A stretch of 64,000 nt of DNA, taken from assembly GCF_014281055.1 (NCBI RefSeq), contig NZ_JACRSE010000006.1, positions 206,999-270,998 of the forward strand, in the 5' to 3' direction. Source of the stretch: Fluviispira vulneris. GTDB lineage: Bacteria; Bdellovibrionota_B; Oligoflexia; Silvanigrellales; Silvanigrellaceae. Below, one piece after another: positions 63,002 through 64,000 of the stretch (position 1 is the stretch's first letter; the number at the start of each line of letters is the position of its first letter). The position numbers and the translations under genes were made by a program. Under the pieces are notes generated by a model. The model did not search any database, was not told the origin of the DNA, and saw only the letters and a list, made by a program, of their open reading frames with translations.

Positions 63002-63742
63002 ATGCTTTTTTTAAAAAGTATTATAAAATATATTACTATTATCAAATTATTTATTTTATCGCTCAATGCGATAGCTGCTGACAAAATAGCTTTAGTCACA
63101 GAAGATTATCCTCCTTTTAACATGGAAGAAGGGGGGAAAATAATAGGATCTAGCACAGATATTATAACAACAGCACTGAAAAAAGCTAATATAGAATTTA
63201 CTCTTGCCTTAATGCCTTGGATAAAGGCTTATCAAATGGGTTTAGACGAAAAAAACACAGCTGTATATTCCACTTCAAGAATACCAGAAAGAGAGGCATT
63301 ATTTAAATGGGTAGGCCCTATAGCTCAAAATAGTTGGGTATTTTTTGCTAAAAGTGGTTCGAAAATTAAAATATCGAGTTTAGAGGATGCAAAAAAGCAT
63401 ACAGTTGGTGGCTACACTGGTGATGCGAAAGTTCTCTTTCTATTAAAAGAAGGTTTTGTCGAAGGAAAAAACCTATTGCTTGCTAGTAATGAAACACAAA
63501 ATGCTATAAAGTTACAAACTGACAAAATAGATTTATGGGCCTCTGGATCTGATCTTGCGCCATGGATTTCTAAAAAAGAAAATGCTGGAAAAATAACACC
63601 TGTATTTACCTTTAAAAAGGTTGAAATGTATGCTGCATTTAATAAAAATACAGATGACTCTATTATTAAAAAACTGAATGATATTATTGCTAGCATGCGC
63701 AAGAGTGGTGAAATTAAAAAAATAAATAGTAGATATAGATAA
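63002..63742 (+). CDS. Periplasmic amino-acid-type binding protein (SBP_bac_3)
   Basis: 246 aa. TTTGGAGGA lies about 4 nt before the ATG. Signal peptide ends NAIAA; mature protein starts DKIALVTEDYPPFNMEEGGKIIGSSTDIITTALKKANIEF, the family-3 solute-binding opening, then LMPWIKAYQMGLDEKNTAVYSTSRIPEREALFKWVGPIA and YAAFNKNTDDSIIKKLNDIIASM. No permease or ATPase gene is adjacent, so it may be an orphan binding protein, perhaps presenting ligands to chemoreceptors, or part of a distant transporter. It lies between two fragments of a decayed receptor, suggesting that it replaced most of that gene. Confidence 0.85.
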   Translation: MLFLKSIIKYITIIKLFILSLNAIAADKIALVTEDYPPFNMEEGGKIIGSSTDIITTALKKANIEFTLALMPWIKAYQMGLDEKNTAVYSTSRIPEREALFKWVGPIAQNSWVFFAKSGSKIKISSLEDAKKHTVGGYTGDAKVLFLLKEGFVEGKNLLLASNETQNAIKLQTDKIDLWASGSDLAPWISKKENAGKITPVFTFKKVEMYAAFNKNTDDSIIKKLNDIIASMRKSGEIKKINSRYR

Positions 63743-63807
63743 ATAATTATTTATTTTTAGAGAACTTTAGATTTTCGTCTTCTGTAATCTTTTTCATAAT
63801 ATCTCCG

Positions 63808-63876
63808 ATGGAACCCAAAGAAGATAAAGCGGCAGTCAATATTGGTCTTTTAAGAAATGGTGAAATAAAAAAGTGA
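63808..63876 (+). pseudogene. Remnant of a sixth chemoreceptor: C-terminal fragment
   Basis: The frame from 63808 reads MEPKEDKAAVNIGLLRNGEI then KK and a stop at 63874-63876. The last 40 bp are almost identical in DNA to the end of receptor 5 (AATATTGGTCTTTTAA then AAATGGTGAAA). Together with the tip fragment at 62646 it marks the former sixth receptor. The group II intron end directly follows its TGA. Confidence 0.75.
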
Positions 63877-64000
63877 GTAGGTAGAAGCACAGTGTTACCA
63901 CTGTGCAACCCCATTAGAACCGTACTTGCCCAATTAAGGCATACGGCTCCTTCATTAGCACCGCTTATAAGCACTCGAGTTAAAGATAAGGCTATGCCGA
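63877..64000 (-). mobile_element. Group II intron, 3' end (domains V and VI)
   Basis: On the minus strand, 63949-63917 reads GAGCCGTATGCC ... GCAAGTACGGTTC, which is intron domain V: the first 11 and last 9 bases equal the classic yeast aI5-gamma domain V, with the AGC triad and the basal stem kept. The upper stem is GCC/GGC and the loop is TTAATTG rather than GNRA. Next comes a domain VI hairpin (GCACAGTG / CACTGTGC, 63887-63906) and a CTACCTAC end, typical of a bulged-A branch region and an AY 3' end. The intron end falls at about 63877, next to the receptor remnant stop. The maturase gene and 5' part would lie beyond the right edge. Confidence 0.8.

Noticed and set aside
63747..63974. Minus-strand frame of 75 codons at the right end
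   Set aside because: It runs across intron domains V and VI and the receptor remnant; no family match and no plausible role as protein.

Overview
The window is strongly AT-rich, densely coding DNA from a motile, free-living Gram-negative bacterium. It has lipoprotein and Sec signals, YajC-SecD-SecF, Fur-family regulators, UbiE and many chemoreceptors. Receptor-tip wording, gene style and base composition suggest a relative of Bdellovibrio/Silvanigrella (Oligoflexia), but no rRNA is present and this is only an inference. I saw no tRNA, rRNA or CRISPR array, and the only mobile element is the 3' end of a group II intron at the right edge.

Layout. 1-2370: end of an Opp/Dpp peptide importer. 2651-4751: two secreted repeat proteins, one glycine-rich on a GC-rich 42-bp minisatellite and one leucine-rich-repeat protein. 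4861-7367: metE behind a SAM-II-type riboswitch and an unreported 27-codon leader ORF. 7431-12662: small hypothetical genes, a candidate sRNA, an XRE regulator, an MFS carrier and a DUF4436-like membrane protein. 12671-18216: amidohydrolase and a broken lipocalin between a decayed and an intact copy of an SDR 3' end, then surE-kamA-SDR. 18218-21654: glutaminyl cyclase, cobU, ubiE, mdh. 21732-25609: a tandem pair of large membrane proteins. 25761-29156: a lipoprotein, a small acidic protein and two membrane-anchored MCP-like proteins. 29296-40681: housekeeping genes (MazG-like, lipid kinase, divergent pyruvate kinase, two Fur-family regulators, Prc, ABC-F, TatD, UPF0126, ClC). 40818-44775: cysteine desulfurase-like, short GlpD-like and dicarboxylate symporter. 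44976-53661: a duplicated-domain secreted protein, then the yajC-secD-secF-recJ operon and an acyl-CoA dehydrogenase. 53991-62639: five tandem chemoreceptors with a DoxX-like gene. 62646-64000: two remnants of a sixth receptor flanking a periplasmic binding-protein gene, then the group II intron end.

The most distinctive signals are the SAM-II aptamer whose G-rich 3' strand is placed to serve as Shine-Dalgarno of a short leader ORF rather than of metE; the HAMP-less chemoreceptor array with its decayed sixth member; a pyruvate kinase paralogue with altered catalytic motifs; and several compact regulatory structures (an 18-bp perfect inverted repeat before the MFS gene, a two-tier hairpin RNA, and a triple 11-bp repeat before the fifth receptor). 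Functional calls come from motif recognition by eye. No database search or folding program was run.
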